From the NCBI RefSeq assembly GCF_003598715.1, contig NZ_QZFU01000012.1:124001-188000 (forward strand): DNA of 64,000 bases. Direction: 5' to 3'. This document shows, in pieces, positions 16,329 through 24,593 of this stretch. Under the pieces are notes generated by a model, which searched no databases, was not told the origin of the DNA, and saw only the letters and a list, made by a program, of their open reading frames with translations. This DNA is from Nocardia panacis (GTDB lineage Bacteria; Actinomycetota; Actinomycetes; Mycobacteriales; Mycobacteriaceae). A program made the position numbers and the translations under genes. Every line of letters starts with the position of its first letter. Position 1 is the stretch's first letter.

Positions 16329-17699
16329 TTGTCGACGACGGACCAGCGCCCACGCGTGCAGTATGTGACCGATCCGGCGGCGGCGATGTCCGGGCTCGCG
16401 GCCGCCGAGCGATTCGGCGAGTACGTCGTCTACGAGCGGCCGGGCGAATGGGTGTTCGCGGCCGATCCGCTCGGCGAGGTCGAACTGGATTCCGATGAGC
16501 TGCGGGTGAGTTGGGCGGGCCGCACCACGACCAGTCCGTGGTCGGGTCGACCGGCCGAGGCGCTGGATCGCGCGCTCGGCACCCTGCCGCTCGGGGGCCG
16601 CAATGCCTACGGCTGGCTCGGATTCGAATTCTGCGCGTGGGCGCTGGAGGCCACCGCGCACCTCGGCCCGCGTACACCCCTGGCCCATCTCATGATTCCC
16701 CGCATCGAGGTCCGGGTGAGCGCTCGTCCTTCTCCGCTCGCGCACCCGCTGCAAGTGTGTGGCGGCCCGATGCGCGGGGAGCAAGGGGTGCGGATCACCG
16801 GAGCGACCGAAGCCGAGACCGAGCAGATCCACGAGCTCATCGCCGCGGCGGTGCGGGCCGAACAGCCGCGACCGCACCCGGTGGACGTGCGCGTCGACTC
16901 GACCGGCTACCGGGACCGAGTGGCCGAGGCGGTGCGCGAGATTGGCGCGGGCCGGTACCAGAAGGTCATCCTTTCCCGAAAGGTCGAGTTGCCGTTCACG
17001 GTCGACGTGCCCGCTACCTATCGGCTCGGTCGGGCGCACAACACGCCTGCCCGCTCGTTCCTGCTGCGACTCGGCGGGTTGCAGGCCGCCGGATTCAGCC
17101 CGGAGTTGGTGGCCGCCGTGGACGAGGACCGGGTGGTGACGACCGAACCGCTGGCGGGCACCCGCGCCTTCGGTCGCGGGTCCACCGTGGACGCGGCGGC
17201 GCGCGCGGAACTGCTCGCGGATCCGAAAGAGATCGTGGAGCACGCGATCTCGGTGCAGACCTCCTTCGCCGAGATCACCTCGGTGGCCGATCCGGGCACC
17301 TGCGCGGTCTCGGATTTCATGGCGGTGCGCGAGCGCGGCAGTGTGCAGCACCTGGCTTCCACGGTGCGCGGACGGTTGGCCGCCGACCGATCCGGCTGGG
17401 ACGCGCTGGAGGCGCTGTTCCCATCGGTCACCGCGTCGGGCATTCCCAAGAGCGCGGGCGTCGACTCGGTCTTCCGGCTCGACGATGCCCCGCGCGGGCT
17501 GTATTCGGGTGCGGTTGTGACCATTTCACCGACGGGCGCACTGGAGGCGACACTCGTGCTGCGGGCTGTGTATCAGGACACAGCCGGGGCGTGGTTGCGG
17601 GCGGGCGCGGGCATCGTCGAACAGTCCCGGCCGGAGCGGGAATTCGAGGAGACCTGCGAAAAGCTCGGCAGCGTCGCACCATATGTGGTGAAGGCATAG
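16329..17699 (+). CDS. mbtI: Salicylate synthase (MbtI/Irp9 type)
   Basis: Mg-dependent enzyme converting chorismate through isochorismate to salicylate, the starter of mycobactin- and nocobactin-type siderophores. The 456-residue protein has the anthranilate-synthase-I/chorismate-binding fold. Lys212 in YQKVILSRK matches the MbtI general base, and Glu259, Glu304 and the C-terminal EREFEETCEKL carry metal-site glutamates. An isochorismate synthase alone would be shorter and lacks the N-terminal domain seen here. The start is a TTG 5 nt after GGAGG. Two IdeR-like boxes precede it, so iron repression is expected. Confidence 0.92.
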   Translation: MSTTDQRPRVQYVTDPAAAMSGLAAAERFGEYVVYERPGEWVFAADPLGEVELDSDELRVSWAGRTTTSPWSGRPAEALDRALGTLPLGGRNAYGWLGFEFCAWALEATAHLGPRTPLAHLMIPRIEVRVSARPSPLAHPLQVCGGPMRGEQGVRITGATEAETEQIHELIAAAVRAEQPRPHPVDVRVDSTGYRDRVAEAVREIGAGRYQKVILSRKVELPFTVDVPATYRLGRAHNTPARSFLLRLGGLQAAGFSPELVAAVDEDRVVTTEPLAGTRAFGRGSTVDAAARAELLADPKEIVEHAISVQTSFAEITSVADPGTCAVSDFMAVRERGSVQHLASTVRGRLAADRSGWDALEALFPSVTASGIPKSAGVDSVFRLDDAPRGLYSGAVVTISPTGALEATLVLRAVYQDTAGAWLRAGAGIVEQSRPEREFEETCEKLGSVAPYVVKA

Positions 17700-17714
17700 C
17701 CTGAAGACACCGCG

Positions 17715-17877
17715 ATCGGGCAGACCCACCGGTTTGCGGGGATGCCCGATTCTGGTGTATCACGTTCTGGCACAACCAATTTCGTTTAGGTGGTTGGGCT
17801 CCGGGGTCCCGAGCTCCCGGCCTGGATCTTTTCGGCCGGGATGGGCGGCGGTGGTGCTACCGCAGACGCACCACCGC
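17715..17877. terminator. Inverted repeats between convergent siderophore genes
   Basis: ATCGGGCA/TGCCCGAT (17715-17722 with 17743-17750) and GCGGTGGTGC/GCACCACCGC (17848-17857 with 17868-17877) lie in the 239-bp gap between the ends of mbtI and mbtA. Neither has a T tract, so terminator activity is only likely from position. Confidence 0.45.
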
Positions 17878-17938
17878 TAGTCCGTGGTGTCGTGCTGGTC
17901 CATGGTGCGCGGGCATCGGGCCGAGCCCGAGATCCACG

Positions 17939-19561
17939 CTACGCGTGAATTTCCCGCAGCGCCCGCTTGTCGATCTTTCCCACCGCTGTCACCGGCAGCG
18001 TCTCGGCGCGCCGCAGCACATCCGGCAGCTTGTAGGTGGCCAGACCGCGGGCGGTGAGGAAGCCCTTGACCTCCGCGAGGGTGGGCATCGCCTCCTCGAC
18101 AACAAGGACCGCGCAGACCTTCTCGCCGAGTGCGGCATCGGGCAGGCCGACGGCCGCGGCGTGTCGGACCGCGGGATGGGCCAGCAGATGCTCCTCGAGC
18201 TCGTCGCAGGAGACGTTCTCGCCGCCGCGATTGATCACATCCTTGATCCGACCCGAGACCACCAGGTGGCCACCGGGCAGGACGCGAACCAGATCGCCGC
18301 TGCGGTAGTAGCCGTCGGCGGTGAAGGCGCGGGCATTGTGCTCGGGCGCGCGGTAGTAGCCGCGAATCGTGTAGGGACCCTTGGTGAGCAGTTCGCCCTC
18401 GGCGCCGGGCGGGACGTCATTGCCGTCGCCGTCGACCACCCGGACCTCGTCGGCGGGGGAGAGCGGACGACCCTGGGAGATCGCGATCGTCTCCGGATCG
18501 TCGTCCAGGCGGGTGTAATTGATCAGCCCCTCGGCCATGCCGAAGACCTGCTGCAGGGTCGCCCCGAGCGCGGGAGTCACCGCTCTGGCGTTCACCTCGG
18601 CCAAACGCGCGCCGCCCACCTGGAGCAGGCGCAGCGAACTCAGCTCGGCCTGTTCCCATTCGGTTGCCGCGCACCACAGTTGGGCCAGCGGCGGCACCAC
18701 CCCGGTGACGGTCACCCCGTGGCGCTCGATGGCGGCGAAGGCGCTCTCGGGGCTCGGATCGGCCAGCAGGGCCACCGTGCCGCCGACCGCGACCGTGCCG
18801 AGGATGCCGGGACAGGCCAGCGGGAAGTTGTGCGCGGCGGGCAGACTCGCGAGGTAGACGTCATCGGCGGTGAGCTCGCAGATCTCGGCGCTCGCGGTGG
18901 CGTTGTAGGCGTAGTCGTCGTGGGTGCGGGCAATGAGTTTGGGCAGGCCGGTGGTGCCGCCGGAGACCAGCAGCAGCGCGATATCGCTCGCATCCACCTC
19001 GGGCAGCGAACCGCCCTCGCGCGGCACCGAATTCAGCGCGGTGAACGGGCCGGGATCGCCGAGCACCAGGATGTGGCGCAGCGTCGGCACCGCGGCGCGG
19101 ACCTCGGCGGCCAGCGCGCGGTAGTCGAAATCGCCGACGCGGTCGGCGGCGATGTAGGCGACCGCGCCGGAAAGTTCGGCCAGGTGCTCGATTTCGGCGC
19201 GGCGATGCGCGGGCAGGGTCAACACCGGGATGATGCCCGCGCGCAACAGGCCGAACAGGACCGTGAGGAACTCCGGCACATTGGGCAGTTGCACCACGAC
19301 CCGGTCGCCGGGGGCGATACCGAGGGCCAGCAAACCGTGGGCCATCCGGTCGGCCGCGCCGTCGATCTCGGCGTAGCTGTGCGCGCGCACCTCGTCCAGC
19401 AGGGCGGGTCGGTGCGGATGCAGGCGGGCGGCGGTGCGCAGCAGCTTGTCGAGCGGGTGGCCGCGCCAGTAGCCCGCCGCGCGGTGGGCGGCGGCGTCTG
19501 CCTCGGGAAACGGGACGTAGCCGACGCGGTGCGCGTTCGGCGCGATGGGGGTGGATGTCAC
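17939..19561 (-). CDS. mbtA: Salicyl-AMP ligase (MbtA/DhbE family)
   Basis: Stand-alone adenylation enzyme that activates an aryl acid and loads it on an aryl carrier domain. The 540-residue product contains SGGTTGLPK (about 200-208), GYYRAPEHNARAF, the hinge region GGHLVVSGRIKDVINRGGENV and the C-terminal catalytic Lys in TAVGKIDKRAL. Salicylate rather than 2,3-dihydroxybenzoate is inferred from the neighbouring salicylate synthase. The GTG at 19561 is preferred because GAGG lies 7 nt upstream; a GTG at 19576 would add five residues. An IdeR-like box covers its promoter region. Confidence 0.92.
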   Translation of the reverse strand: MTSTPIAPNAHRVGYVPFPEADAAAHRAAGYWRGHPLDKLLRTAARLHPHRPALLDEVRAHSYAEIDGAADRMAHGLLALGIAPGDRVVVQLPNVPEFLTVLFGLLRAGIIPVLTLPAHRRAEIEHLAELSGAVAYIAADRVGDFDYRALAAEVRAAVPTLRHILVLGDPGPFTALNSVPREGGSLPEVDASDIALLLVSGGTTGLPKLIARTHDDYAYNATASAEICELTADDVYLASLPAAHNFPLACPGILGTVAVGGTVALLADPSPESAFAAIERHGVTVTGVVPPLAQLWCAATEWEQAELSSLRLLQVGGARLAEVNARAVTPALGATLQQVFGMAEGLINYTRLDDDPETIAISQGRPLSPADEVRVVDGDGNDVPPGAEGELLTKGPYTIRGYYRAPEHNARAFTADGYYRSGDLVRVLPGGHLVVSGRIKDVINRGGENVSCDELEEHLLAHPAVRHAAAVGLPDAALGEKVCAVLVVEEAMPTLAEVKGFLTARGLATYKLPDVLRRAETLPVTAVGKIDKRALREIHA

Positions 19562-19601
19562 GGTCTTGCCTCGCACATCTGCATGATCAGGGTCTCAATA
19601 G

Positions 19602-19620
19602 ATAGGTTAGGCAACCCTAT
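19602..19620. promoter_or_regulatory. IdeR-like box between the divergent mbtA and NRPS genes
   Basis: ATAGGTTAGGCAACCCTAT matches the IdeR consensus at 15 of 19 positions, the best match in the window. A second, half-conserved copy (GGGTTAGGCTA within 19625-19643) follows. The boxes lie 41-64 bp from the mbtA start and 51-92 bp from the NRPS start, so one site could control both. Confidence 0.8.
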
Positions 19621-19693
19621 CTCAGTGGGTTAGGCTACGTCCGGGCAGTCTCGATCCGCCGCGCCCGGCGGCAACCAAGGAGTGCAGCGCGTC

Positions 19694-22600
19694 ATGGAGT
19701 CACAGCAACACCGCGGGCCGATCGGCCCCGAGGAGATCCGCGCCGCCATCGCCGACCAACTCGGACTGGGCGCGAGCGAGATCGCCGACGACGCCGACCT
19801 GATTCAGTTGGGGCTGGACTCGATTCGCACCATGAAGCTGGCGGGCGGCTGGCGCAAGCGCGGCGCGGAGATCAACTTCGCGCAGTTGGCGGCCAGTCCC
19901 TCGGTGGCGGAGTGGATTCGACTGCTCGGCGCCGAAGACGCTGTCGAGGAGAAGTCCGCCGAATCAGCGCGGAGCGCGGGCGATCCGGTTGGCGCCGAGC
20001 GCGCCGCGCGCGAACCCGAATCGGCCGGAGCGGAGTTCGGGTCGGCCGAAGCCGTATCCGATTCCGTCGGGACGGTGGTCGATTCCGCTGGAGCGGAGGT
20101 CGATTCCGCCGAGGCGGAGTTCGACGAATTCGCGCCGTACCCGATGGCGGGTATGCAGCACGCCTACTGGATCGGCCGCTCGGACGAACAGGATCTCGGC
20201 GGCGTCGCCGCCCACCTGTATGTCGAATTCGACGGCGCGGGTGTCGATCCCGAGCGCCTGCGGCGCGCGGTGGGGGAACTGGTCGCGGCGCACCCCATGT
20301 TGCGCACCCGATTCCGGCCCGACGGCACCCAGCAGACCATGTCCGAACCGGGTCGCCCGGTCTTCGCGGTGGTCGACCTGCGCGGACGCGCCGACGCCGA
20401 ATCCGAACTGGATCGACTGCGCGACACCAAGACTCATCAGCGCCTGTCCATCGAGGACGGACAGGTGCTCGATATCACGCTGACCCTGCTCGACGGCGAG
20501 CGCACCCGATTGCATCTCGATGTGGACATGCTGGCGGGCGACGCCATGAGCTACCGGGTGCTGATCGCCGACCTGGCCGCGCGCTACGGCGGTGGCGAGC
20601 TCCCGGTCGAAACCTACAGCTACCGCCGCTATCGCACCCGGTCCGAGACCGATCCCGAGGCGTGGGAACGGGATCGGCGCTGGTGGCGCGATCGACTGCC
20701 GGAATTGCCCGGCGCGCCGGAACTTCCGACCATCCCGGTTGCCGAGCGGGTCGATCCGCAGCGCACCGTCCGCTACAACCACTGGCTCGCGCCGCAGGCC
20801 AAACAGCGGCTGCTCGCCGCCGCGCACGCGCGCGCCGTCACTCCCGCCATGGCACTGGCCGCCGTTTTCGCCGAAACCATCGGCGGTTGGTCGGCGCGGA
20901 GCCGGTTCCTGCTGAATGTGCCGCTGTTCCACCGGGAGCCGGTCCATCCCGATATCGACCGGGTGATCGGCGACTTCACCTCATCGGTCATGCTCGATAT
21001 CGATGTCAGCGCTGACGTCACCGTCACCGAGCGGGCCAGAGTGTTGCAGCGCACCATGCACGAATGCGGTGCGCACACCGCGTATTCCGGTCTGGAGGTG
21101 CTGCGCGATCTGGGGCGCCTGCGCGGTGAACCGGTGCTCGCGCCGATCGTCTACACCAGCGCGCTGAACCTGGGCGAACTGTTCGCCGACGCGGTGACCG
21201 AGACCTTCGGCACACCCGAGTGGATCATCTCGCAGGGTCCGCAGGTGCTGTTGGACGCGCAGGTCACCGAGGTGCGCGGCGGCCTGCTGCTGAACTGGGA
21301 TGTGCGCGAATCCGCCTTCCCCGCCGGGATGATCGAGGCCATGTTCGCCTGCTACACCGAGGCGATCGGCCGACTCGGCGCGGGTGAGGCGGGCTGGGAG
21401 GCCGAGGCCGCCGTGCGGCTTCCGGTGGCGCAGGCCGCCGTGCGGACCGCGGTCAACGCGACCGAGGGACCCGTCTCCGGTCGTGTGCTGCACCAGGGTT
21501 TGTTCGATCATGCCGCCGCCGCGCCCGATTCGCCCGCGGTGCGGTGGACCGCCTGCGGCGTGGACGGTGGCTGGACCTACGGCGAGCTTGCCGCGCAGGC
21601 GCTTTCGGTCGCGGGTGCGCTGCGCGAGGCAGGTGTGCGGCCGGGTGAGACCGTGGCCGTGCAACTGCCGAAGGGGCCGGACCAGATCCTAGCGGTGCTG
21701 GGCGTGCTCGCCGCGGGCGCGGCCTATGTGCCCATCGGCTTCGATCAGCCGGTCGGGCGGCGGGCCGAGATCCTGCGCACCGGTGACGTGGTCGCCGCGT
21801 TGACCGTCGACGGAGCCGACCAGGGCCGCCCCGAAGTCATCTGTATTCCCATGTCTTTCGCGGCCAACTTCCCGAATCCCATGGCCGCCCCGATACTCCC
21901 GGATCCCGAGGCCATCGCTTACGTCCTGTTCACCTCCGGCTCGACCGGTGTGCCCAAGGGTGTCGACGTGCCGCACCGGGCCGCCATGAACACCATCGAC
22001 GCGGTGAACGACTGGTTCGGGGTCGGTCCGGCCGACCGGGTGCTCGGCCTGTCGGCGCTGGAATTCGACGCCTCGGTGTACGACATGTTCGGCATGTTCG
22101 CCGTCGGCGGCTCGGTGGTCGCGCTGAATCCGGCTCAGCGCGAAGAGGCCACCGACTGGGTGGAACTGCTGGTGCGCCATCGGGTCTCGATCCTCAACTG
22201 CGTGCCGAGCATGCTCGACATGATCCTGGAGATCGGCGGCGACCGGCTCGGCGACAGCCTGCGCGCGGTGACCCTCGGCGGTGACTGGGTGGGGGCGGAG
22301 CTGGCCCGCAGGCTGGCCCGCCAGGTCCCCGGCTGCCGCTTCTCCGGCCTCGGCGGCGCGACCGAGACCGCCATCCACAACACGATCTGCGAGGTCGCCG
22401 CGGTGCCCGAGCACTGGGCGACCGTGCCTTTCGGTGTTCCGCTGCGCAATGTGCGCTGCCGGGTGGTGAATTCGGCGGGCCGGGACTGTCCGGACTGGGT
22501 GCCCGGCGAATTCTGGGTCGGCGGGGCGAATGTCGCGGCGGGCTACCGCAATGACCCCGAGCGCACCGCGGAACGCTTTGTCGCGCACGACGATATCCGC

Positions 22601-23308
22601 TGGTACCGCACCGGCGACATGGCCCGCTACTGGCCCGACGGCACCATCGAATTCCTGGGGCGCGCCGACCATCAGGTGCAGATCCGGGGCTACCGGGTGG
22701 AACTGGGCGAGGTGGAGAGCGCCCTGCGGACCGCGCCCGGCGTGCGCCACGCGGTGGCCGCGGTGGTGGACAAGGGCGCCCCGAAACTCGTCGCCGCCGT
22801 CGCGGGGGCGGACGGCGCCTACGACGCGATCGTCACCTCGGTGCGGGATCTGCTGCCCGGCTACATGATTCCCACCCGCATCCTCACGCTGGAGCGTATG
22901 CCACTGACCGACAACGGAAAGCTGGACCGACGCGCGGTGCTCGCCCTGTTGGAATCAGCCGGGGAGTCGGTCGAGGAGGCCGCCCCGAGCGCCCCGCTGG
23001 AACAGGCGCTGGCCGCGGTCATCACCGAAGTGCTCGGTCGCGACGCACTCGGCGCGCACGAGGACTTCTTCGCCCTCGGTGGTGATTCCGTGCTGGCCAC
23101 CACCGCGGTGGCGCGGGTGCGCGAATGGTTGGACGTACCGCACGCGCTGGTCGCCGACCTGCTCGTGGGCCGAACGGTGGCCGGACTGGCCCGCCGACTG
23201 CTCGAGCGCGAACGCGCGCTCGGCACCCCCGACCGGCTCGATGCCGTCGCCGAGCTCTACCTCGAGGTCGCCGCCATGAGCGACGAGGAGGTGCTCGCCG
23301 AGGCATAA
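19694..23308 (+). CDS. mbtB: Nonribosomal peptide synthetase, ArCP-Cy-A-PCP (MbtB-like, no thioesterase)
   Basis: The 1204-residue synthetase starts with an aryl carrier domain (LGLDS, Ser43), then an acidic Ala/Glu/Ser linker (about 85-145). A heterocyclisation domain has the signature DMLAGD with Asp278, Asp283 and Ser286. The adenylation domain (TSGSTGVPKG near 745-755) is followed by a peptidyl carrier (GGDS, Ser about 1131). It should condense salicylate with Ser, Thr or Cys and cyclise to a phenyl-oxazoline or thiazoline. There is no terminal thioesterase, so the chain must pass to another enzyme. AAGGAG lies 11 nt before the ATG; an in-frame GTG at 19682 is less likely. Confidence 0.9.
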   Translation: MESQQHRGPIGPEEIRAAIADQLGLGASEIADDADLIQLGLDSIRTMKLAGGWRKRGAEINFAQLAASPSVAEWIRLLGAEDAVEEKSAESARSAGDPVGAERAAREPESAGAEFGSAEAVSDSVGTVVDSAGAEVDSAEAEFDEFAPYPMAGMQHAYWIGRSDEQDLGGVAAHLYVEFDGAGVDPERLRRAVGELVAAHPMLRTRFRPDGTQQTMSEPGRPVFAVVDLRGRADAESELDRLRDTKTHQRLSIEDGQVLDITLTLLDGERTRLHLDVDMLAGDAMSYRVLIADLAARYGGGELPVETYSYRRYRTRSETDPEAWERDRRWWRDRLPELPGAPELPTIPVAERVDPQRTVRYNHWLAPQAKQRLLAAAHARAVTPAMALAAVFAETIGGWSARSRFLLNVPLFHREPVHPDIDRVIGDFTSSVMLDIDVSADVTVTERARVLQRTMHECGAHTAYSGLEVLRDLGRLRGEPVLAPIVYTSALNLGELFADAVTETFGTPEWIISQGPQVLLDAQVTEVRGGLLLNWDVRESAFPAGMIEAMFACYTEAIGRLGAGEAGWEAEAAVRLPVAQAAVRTAVNATEGPVSGRVLHQGLFDHAAAAPDSPAVRWTACGVDGGWTYGELAAQALSVAGALREAGVRPGETVAVQLPKGPDQILAVLGVLAAGAAYVPIGFDQPVGRRAEILRTGDVVAALTVDGADQGRPEVICIPMSFAANFPNPMAAPILPDPEAIAYVLFTSGSTGVPKGVDVPHRAAMNTIDAVNDWFGVGPADRVLGLSALEFDASVYDMFGMFAVGGSVVALNPAQREEATDWVELLVRHRVSILNCVPSMLDMILEIGGDRLGDSLRAVTLGGDWVGAELARRLARQVPGCRFSGLGGATETAIHNTICEVAAVPEHWATVPFGVPLRNVRCRVVNSAGRDCPDWVPGEFWVGGANVAAGYRNDPERTAERFVAHDDIRWYRTGDMARYWPDGTIEFLGRADHQVQIRGYRVELGEVESALRTAPGVRHAVAAVVDKGAPKLVAAVAGADGAYDAIVTSVRDLLPGYMIPTRILTLERMPLTDNGKLDRRAVLALLESAGESVEEAAPSAPLEQALAAVITEVLGRDALGAHEDFFALGGDSVLATTAVARVREWLDVPHALVADLLVGRTVAGLARRLLERERALGTPDRLDAVAELYLEVAAMSDEEVLAEA

Positions 23309-23322
23309 ACCATTGCCGAAGT

Positions 23323-23351
23323 GCCGATTCCAACGCGGGAGCGGAATCGGC
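23323..23351 (+). terminator. Hairpin after the NRPS gene
   Basis: GCCGATTCC and GGAATCGGC form a 9-bp stem with an 11-nt loop 14 nt after the stop codon. There is no T run. It is a possible intrinsic terminator of the T-less actinobacterial type. Confidence 0.45.
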
Positions 23352-23505
23352 GGCCTTCGGACGGGAGCGGGAACCTCGCCAAGCCTGGGCCCGCGCGCTC
23401 GCACACACCCCGTCCGAAGGTCGCACCGATGGCGCTGCCAGCGAAGCTGTCTTCAGACCTGCGCATGGCCGGAGTGAAGGCGGAGGTACGCCTAGACTCC
23501 CCGGT

Positions 23506-24384
23506 ATGACTCGCTGGGACCTCGCCGACATCCCCGATCAGCACGGCCGCACGGTCATCGTGACCGGCGCGAACAGTGGTTTGGGCGCGGTGGCGGCCCG
23601 AGCCCTCGGGGCGGCGGGCGCGCAGGTCGTGCTCGCCTGCCGCAATACCGCCAAGGCCGAGCCGATCGCCGCCGAGATCGGCGACCGGGCGCGGGTGCGC
23701 CGACTCGACCTGGCGGATCTGGCCTCGGTGCGCGAATTCGCCGAATCCATCGACCATGTCGACGTACTGATCAACAATGCCGGTGTGATGGCGGTGCCGC
23801 TCGCGCGCACCGCCGACGGCTTCGAAACGCAGATCGGCACCAATCATCTCGGCCATTTCGCGCTCACCGGGCTGCTGCTGCCGAAGATCGGCGAACGCGT
23901 GGTCACGGTGGCCAGCGGCGCGCATGTCATCGGCCGGATCGACCTCGACGACCTGAACTGGGAGCGCAGGCCGTACCGGCGTTGGCCCGCCTACGGGCAG
24001 GCCAAGCTGGCAAACCTGATGAGCCACTACGAATTGCATCGCAGGCTCACCGCGGCGGGGTCGAAGGTGACGGCGGTGGCCGCCCATCCCGGTTACGCCG
24101 CGACCGATCTCCAATCGCACACCCAGTCTTTGCTGGACCCGATCATGTCGCTGGGCAACCGACTGCTCGCACAGAGCGCGGAAATGGGCGCGCTGCCAGA
24201 GCTTTTCGCGGCCACCGCGCCCGAGGCGCGGGCGGGCGGCTACTACGGTCCCGGTGGTTTCGCCGGAATGCGCGGCTACCCGGCCCCATCCGGGTCTTCG
24301 GCGGCATCGCGCGACGAGGCAGTGGCGGGGCGACTGTGGGAGCTGTCCGAGCGACTAACCGGTGTGCACTACGACTTCGGGTGA
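23506..24384 (+). CDS. SDR oxidoreductase, retinol-dehydrogenase-like
   Basis: A 292-residue short-chain dehydrogenase of the protochlorophyllide-reductase/retinol-dehydrogenase group. It has TGANSGLG (20-27), NNAG (90-93), a catalytic Ser137 and YGQAK (Tyr163, Lys167). These proteins are common in mycobacteria and nocardiae and usually lack a known substrate. The chosen ATG starts a family-like N-terminus (MTRWDLADIPDQHGRTVIVTG); the open frame before it has no domain. It is not obviously part of the siderophore locus. Confidence 0.88.
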   Translation: MTRWDLADIPDQHGRTVIVTGANSGLGAVAARALGAAGAQVVLACRNTAKAEPIAAEIGDRARVRRLDLADLASVREFAESIDHVDVLINNAGVMAVPLARTADGFETQIGTNHLGHFALTGLLLPKIGERVVTVASGAHVIGRIDLDDLNWERRPYRRWPAYGQAKLANLMSHYELHRRLTAAGSKVTAVAAHPGYAATDLQSHTQSLLDPIMSLGNRLLAQSAEMGALPELFAATAPEARAGGYYGPGGFAGMRGYPAPSGSSAASRDEAVAGRLWELSERLTGVHYDFG

Positions 24385-24424
24385 GCTACCCCACGGCGCA
24401 GCGCTTTCGGGGCGATCCGCCTGG

Positions 24425-24430
24425 TACAGT
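24425..24430 (+). promoter_or_regulatory. -10 element of the leader/aroF transcript
   Basis: TACAGT fits the actinobacterial TANNNT pattern and ends 7 nt before the GTG of the leader ORF, which predicts that transcription starts at that GTG and the leader is translated without a Shine-Dalgarno. Confidence 0.65.
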
Positions 24431-24437
24431 CGCCGAC

Positions 24438-24509
24438 GTGCAGCGCGCGTATTTCTGGTTTAGCAAGCCGGCCCCGGGTGGGTCGGTCTGCGGCAACCAC
24501 TTGCGCTGA
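24438..24509 (+). CDS. Aromatic leader peptide of the DAHP synthase gene
   Basis: A 23-codon ORF starting GTG and ending TGA. Codons 5-8 read Tyr-Phe-Trp-Phe, all products of the pathway opened by the next gene. The ORF is too short for an enzyme, is placed 84 nt before the aroF start, and is followed by competing RNA helices, the signature of a ribosome-mediated attenuator. A comparable leader (aroR) has been described before aroF in Corynebacterium glutamicum. Stalling at YFWF when charged aromatic tRNAs are scarce would keep transcription running. Confidence 0.75.
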   Translation: MQRAYFWFSKPAPGGSVCGNHLR

Positions 24510-24544
24510 CGACATTCCACCCCGAGCCGGATCAGACCGGCTCG
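24479..24544 (+). promoter_or_regulatory. Attenuator: mutually exclusive helices in the aroF leader
   Basis: CGAGCCGG (24523-24530) and CCGGCTCG (24537-24544) form a perfect 8-bp hairpin with a 6-nt loop, followed by ACGGGTTT. The same 3' strand can instead pair, together with the loop, to 24479-24490 (12 bp, three G-U pairs), which lies inside the leader ORF just past the aromatic codons. A ribosome stalled at 24450-24461 would leave 24479-24490 free and prevent the hairpin; one reaching the stop codon would mask it. The trailing T stretch is short. Confidence 0.65.
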
Positions 24545-24593
24545 ACGGGTTTGCAGGGTCCGTGGGTCGGCCAGAGGAAAAGGATGCCCCCAC

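Noticed and set aside
17945..19633. 562-codon plus-strand open frame
   Set aside because: Antisense to the salicyl-AMP ligase, with low-complexity Gly/Arg/Gln/Asp composition.
20020..20130. Repeat-like GCGGAG/GATTCC stretches in the NRPS linker, considered as a tandem repeat
   Set aside because: They are irregular and encode an acidic Ala/Glu/Ser linker typical between NRPS domains, not a true DNA repeat array.
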